Origin: Pseudomonas saudiphocaensis
Lineage (GTDB): Bacteria; Pseudomonadota; Gammaproteobacteria; Pseudomonadales; Pseudomonadaceae
Assembly (NCBI RefSeq): GCF_000756775.1
Contig: NZ_CCSF01000001.1
Span: forward strand, 1 to 64,000
Length of the DNA stretch: 64,000 nt
Direction: 5' to 3'
The notes under the pieces are model-generated. The model saw nothing but the letters and a program-made list of their open reading frames with translations. It ran no database searches and was not told the DNA's origin. Position numbers and translations under genes: made by a program. Shown here in pieces: positions 60,968-64,000 of this stretch. Position 1 is the first letter of the stretch. Every line of letters begins with the position of its first letter.

Positions 60968-62464
60968 ATGCCGATGCCTGTGAACTTCAAGAACAAGATT
61001 TCCCGCCAGCGCCCCTATGGTCGCCTGGAGGAGGGCCTGAAGCCATCGGAATGCGATCTGTCGTTGATCGTCGATCAGCTTGAAAGCGACCGCGGGCGCA
61101 TCATCAATTCAGCTGGTGTACGCCGCTTGCAGCAGAAGACCCAGGTCTTTCCCCTGGAGCGCAATGCAGCGGTGCGCAGCCGCCTGACCCATTCGCTGGA
61201 AGTGCAGCAGACCGGTCGTTTCATCGTCCGCACGCTGTACCGGCAGCTGGGTGAGAAGGCCCCGATCTATGGCCTCGATGGCCTCGAAGGGGTGCTGGAA
61301 AGCTTGGTGGAAATGACTTGCCTGATGCACGACACCGGCAATCCGCCTTTCGGCCACTTCGGCGAATTTTCCATCGGTCAGTGGTTTGGGCGCCATCTGG
61401 AAGAGCTGTTCGAGGCCGCTGTGCCGCACGGGCGGGGCGACGAAAGCCTGCGTACGCGGATGCTGGCCGATCTGCGCGCCTTCGAAGGTAATGCCCAGGC
61501 CATTCGTCTGGTGGTCAGTCTGCAACGCCTGAACCTGACCTACGCCCAGACCGCCGGGCTGCTCAAATATGTGCGGCCGGCCTACATGCCGAAACCCGAA
61601 AAAGGCTCGCCTGGCGCCTATCTACACAAGAAGCCGGGTTACTACCTGTCCGAGGAGCGCTTTGTCGCTGATTTGCAGGCGGCGCTGGGTTTGGCACCCG
61701 GCACGCGACACCCGGTGGCCTACGTCATGGAGGCGGCGGACGACATCGCCTATTGCCTGGCCGATATCGAAGATTCGGTAGAAAAAGGCATTTTCAGCAT
61801 CGAGCAGCTGGCCGGCCTGCTGGTGGAAAAATTTGCCGAGCACGGCTCGCCGGATGAGCCCATCGGAGCCACCGGTCGCAGCTTTCGCAGCATGGTCGCC
61901 TACGCCGAGTCCCGAGCGCAGCGGGAGACGATCAACAAGGTTGGCGAGTTCTTCATCTGGCTGCGGGTGAATCTGGTGCACCCGCTGGTGCAGCATGCGG
62001 CCCGGCAATTCATCGAGCATATCGAAGCGGTGTATCACGGCACTCTGGATCGTGCGCTGCTGGAAGATGCCAGCCTGGAGAATGCCATTGTGCAGACCTT
62101 CAAGGATGTGGCGATGGAACATGTGTTCTGCCACCGTGAGGTGGAGACGCTGCAGCTACAGGGCTACCGGATCCTGCAGGGGTTGCTGGACTTCTATGCG
62201 CCGTTGCTGCGGGTGCCGGTGCCGGTCTTCCACGAGCTGACCGAAGGCGTTTGCCGTAGCGAGCCACACTTGCAGATGCTGGCCCGGCGCCTGCCGAGCC
62301 AGTTGATCAAGGCCTATCACGAAGCGCTGACGGAACACGCCGAATCTGCGCCCGATTACCCGCTGTGGGCGTTCTACTATCGCTGCCGCATGCTGCAGGA
62401 CTTCGTCAGCGGTATGACCGACCAGCTGGCTCAGGACGAATTTCGCACCCTGTCGGCGCTATAG
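60968..62464 (+). CDS. dgt: Deoxyguanosinetriphosphate triphosphohydrolase
   Basis: 498 residues, HD superfamily. Metal ligands are seen in RSRLTHSLEVQQ and CLMHDTGNPPFGHFGE, and again in MEAADDIAYCLADIEDS; together the H...HD...D set. It releases triphosphate from dGTP. The protein is of the long E. coli-like type. No clear ribosome site precedes the ATG; an in-frame ATG occurs two codons later. Confidence 0.95.
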   Translation: MPMPVNFKNKISRQRPYGRLEEGLKPSECDLSLIVDQLESDRGRIINSAGVRRLQQKTQVFPLERNAAVRSRLTHSLEVQQTGRFIVRTLYRQLGEKAPIYGLDGLEGVLESLVEMTCLMHDTGNPPFGHFGEFSIGQWFGRHLEELFEAAVPHGRGDESLRTRMLADLRAFEGNAQAIRLVVSLQRLNLTYAQTAGLLKYVRPAYMPKPEKGSPGAYLHKKPGYYLSEERFVADLQAALGLAPGTRHPVAYVMEAADDIAYCLADIEDSVEKGIFSIEQLAGLLVEKFAEHGSPDEPIGATGRSFRSMVAYAESRAQRETINKVGEFFIWLRVNLVHPLVQHAARQFIEHIEAVYHGTLDRALLEDASLENAIVQTFKDVAMEHVFCHREVETLQLQGYRILQGLLDFYAPLLRVPVPVFHELTEGVCRSEPHLQMLARRLPSQLIKAYHEALTEHAESAPDYPLWAFYYRCRMLQDFVSGMTDQLAQDEFRTLSAL

Positions 62465-62471
62465 CGGTGTT

Positions 62472-63119
62472 TCAATGACTTGATAGCGGCGCATAGGCGC
62501 GGACGAACAGCGTGACTACCTCGTCCACATGCCTGCAGGCTTCGGCGGCATCCAAGGCATCGTCATAGCCGATCATCAGGCGAAAATGCACGCCGCCCTT
62601 TAGCAGCGAGCAAAAGTGCTCGGCAGCATGCGCAGGGGCCGGCACGTGCAGTAGGCCTTGCGCGTGAGCCTCGCCCAGCAGCTGTTCAAGGTCCTGAAGC
62701 AGCAATTGTGGTCCTGCGTCATAGAACATCCGGGACAGCGCTGGATTCTGCGTGGCCATGGTCACCATGACCCGGTGCAGACCGATGGATTCGGGGCTGT
62801 TGGCCAGTTCGTGGAAGGCCTGGCCGAGCTCCAGCAACACCTGTCGAATCGAACGGCCTTCCTCCAGAAGGAACAGCTTGCGTGGCAGGCGCGTTTCGCA
62901 GGTGGCCTTCACCGCAGCGGCGAACAGCGCCTCCTTGTCCTTGAAATGACTATAGAGCGTGAGCTTGGAAACCCCGGCTTCGGTGGCGATAGCGTCCATG
63001 CTGCTGCCCTCGTAACCGTTGTTGAGAAACAGGCTCTGCGCGGCGGCGAGGATCGCCTCGCGCTTGGCGGGATCCTTTGGTCGGCCGGGGCCAGGTGGAG
63101 CAGGCAGATCTTCAATCAT
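62472..63119 (-). CDS. TetR/AcrR-family repressor
   Basis: 215 residues. The N-terminal HTH segment AILAAAQSLFLNNGYEGSSMDAIATEAGVSKLTLYSHFKDKEALF is typical of TetR proteins, followed by a ligand-binding C-terminal domain. It is divergent from an RND efflux adaptor gene, with candidate operator dyads between them, so it probably represses that pump. Convergent with dgt, with seven bases between stop codons. Confidence 0.92.
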   Translation of the reverse strand: MIEDLPAPPGPGRPKDPAKREAILAAAQSLFLNNGYEGSSMDAIATEAGVSKLTLYSHFKDKEALFAAAVKATCETRLPRKLFLLEEGRSIRQVLLELGQAFHELANSPESIGLHRVMVTMATQNPALSRMFYDAGPQLLLQDLEQLLGEAHAQGLLHVPAPAHAAEHFCSLLKGGVHFRLMIGYDDALDAAEACRHVDEVVTLFVRAYAPLSSH

Positions 63120-63150
63120 GGGATACGTTTAATACTGGACTGGCTGGTTT

Positions 63151-63177
63151 GGTATTTTTACTATACCGGGCAGTATA
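63151..63177. promoter_or_regulatory. Candidate TetR operator dyads
   Basis: Two overlapping inverted repeats in the AT-rich divergent region: GGTAT-N7-ATACC (63151-63167) and TATAC-N6-GTATA (63162-63177). They are close to where the efflux promoter should lie. Confidence 0.5.
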
Positions 63178-63211
63178 AATATTAAATCCCCGTTTGCGAG
63201 AGAGAACCCGC

Positions 63212-64000
63212 GTGCTCAGACCTGCCTTGTCTCTGATCGGTGTCCTTGGCGTTGCGTTGCTGGCTGGCTGTGGCAATGGTGAGGTCGAGCCCACCTCGGT
63301 ACGTCCAGTGATGGTGGTTCAGCCGCAACCTGCGAGCGAAGCCTTCGCCAGCTACCCGGGCGAGATCCACGCCCGCTACGAGCCACAGCTGGCGTTTCGC
63401 ATCGGCGGCAAGGTCGTCGAGCGTCTGGTCGAGGCGGGTGAAAGGGTGCGTAAAGACCAGCCGTTGGCCAGGCTCGACCCGCAGGACGTACGCCTGCAGC
63501 TTGAAGGCATCCGCGCCCAGGTGGCTGCGGCTGAGGCCAATCTGCGTGTCGCGCGAGCCGAGCATGAGCGCTACAAGACCCTGATGAAGCGAGAGCTGGT
63601 CAGCCGCTCGCAGTTCGATGCCTCGGAAAACTCCCTTCGCTCCGCCGAGGCGCGCCTGCGCCAGACACGCGCCGAGTTTGACGTCGCCAACAATCAGGTC
63701 GGTTACGCCGAGTTGCGCGCCACTCGCGATGGTGTGATCGCTCAGCGTCTTTTCGAGGTCGGTCAGGTAATCGCTGCCGGACAGACAGTATTTGTCCTCG
63801 CCGCCGACGGTGAGCGCGAGGTGGCCATCAATCTGCCGGAGCAGGCGCTGGAGCATTACTCGCTGGACCAGGAGGTGACGATCGAGCTCTGGTCGCAGCC
63901 GGACAAGCGTTATCCAGGGCGTATTCGCGAGCTGTCGCCGGCTGCAGATGAACAGTCCCGGACCTACTCGGCACGGGTTGCCTTTACCGAGGCCGATGTG
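63212..64000 (+). CDS. RND efflux periplasmic adaptor lipoprotein (partial, cut at window end)
   Basis: First 263 codons of a membrane-fusion protein; no stop before the window edge. A lipoprotein signal with LLAGC is followed by a lipoyl-like half (FRIGGKVVERLVEAGERV), a coiled coil with EAEHERYKTLMKRELVSRSQ and the second lipoyl half ATRDGVIAQRLFEVGQVI, then the start of a beta-barrel domain. It would link an RND pump (expected downstream, not seen) to an outer-membrane channel. The GTG start at 63212 places the signal at the right distance, though its ribosome site (GAGAGA) is weak. The divergent TetR gene is the likely regulator. Confidence 0.9.
   Translation, partial: MLRPALSLIGVLGVALLAGCGNGEVEPTSVRPVMVVQPQPASEAFASYPGEIHARYEPQLAFRIGGKVVERLVEAGERVRKDQPLARLDPQDVRLQLEGIRAQVAAAEANLRVARAEHERYKTLMKRELVSRSQFDASENSLRSAEARLRQTRAEFDVANNQVGYAELRATRDGVIAQRLFEVGQVIAAGQTVFVLAADGEREVAINLPEQALEHYSLDQEVTIELWSQPDKRYPGRIRELSPAADEQSRTYSARVAFTEADV

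Overview
The window reads as an ordinary chromosomal core segment of a Pseudomonas-like gammaproteobacterium (Pseudomonas sensu lato; the stutzeri/mendocina side of the family is possible but I cannot place the species). The evidence is the high-GC coding bias, the gene orders ychF-pth-rplY-prs-tRNA(Gln)-ispE-lolB, hemA-prfA-prmC-moeB-murI-pagL, yajQ-mscS-ampG-DUF481-SDR-hugZ-fxsA-groESL and ispF-truD-surE-pcm-DUF368-nlpD-rpoS-rsmZ, and the Pseudomonas-type GacA/RsmZ module. No transposase, integrase, phage gene, CRISPR array or rRNA operon was seen.

Layout: 0.2-2.1 kb, a quinone-oxidoreductase-like enzyme and an AAG-type DNA glycosylase. 2.3-9.3 kb (minus strand), translation and envelope housekeeping (ychF, pth, rplY, prs, two identical tRNA-Gln genes, ispE, lolB, a TPR lipoprotein). 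9.4-14.9 kb (plus), hemA to murI in tightly overlapping order, then pagL. 15-17.9 kb, pyrimidine/purine salvage (uraA, upp, hpt). 17.9-24.7 kb, a REP cluster followed by a DUF1302 outer-membrane protein, a DUF1329 protein and a large MalT/LuxR-type regulator: the least characterised block. 24.7-26.5 kb, small minus-strand genes including an SOS-controlled yebG and dciA. 26.7-34.2 kb, secA, argJ, a Nudix-ThiE fusion and ahpC/ahpF. 34.4-36.3 kb, a DUF3182 protein and an overlapping hydrolase. 36.3-40.9 kb, a minus-strand group holding a degenerate-GGDEF response regulator, panE, a hybrid-free sensor kinase and an ATP:cobalamin adenosyltransferase. 41-50.2 kb, yajQ, mscS, ampG, an alkyltransferase-like protein, DUF481, SDR, hugZ, fxsA and groESL with a heat-shock promoter. 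50.5-52 kb, an OYE reductase with its ArsR regulator. 52.1-58.4 kb, the ispF-to-rpoS run ending in the sRNA gene rsmZ. 58.5-64 kb, a tiny acidic protein, GNAT, Usp, YajD, a YebC-family protein, dgt, and a TetR regulator divergent from an RND efflux adaptor cut by the window end.

Regulatory sites that stand out by sequence are a perfect GacA upstream activating sequence plus sigma70-like promoter for rsmZ, a CTG-N10-CAG LexA box before yebG, and a sigma32-type promoter before groES. Nothing in the window amounts to a clearly new multi-gene system; the best candidates for unexplored biology are the DUF1302-DUF1329-LuxR block, the degenerate-GGDEF regulator/sensor-kinase group, the DUF3182-hydrolase pair and the 48-residue acidic protein convergent with a GNAT gene.
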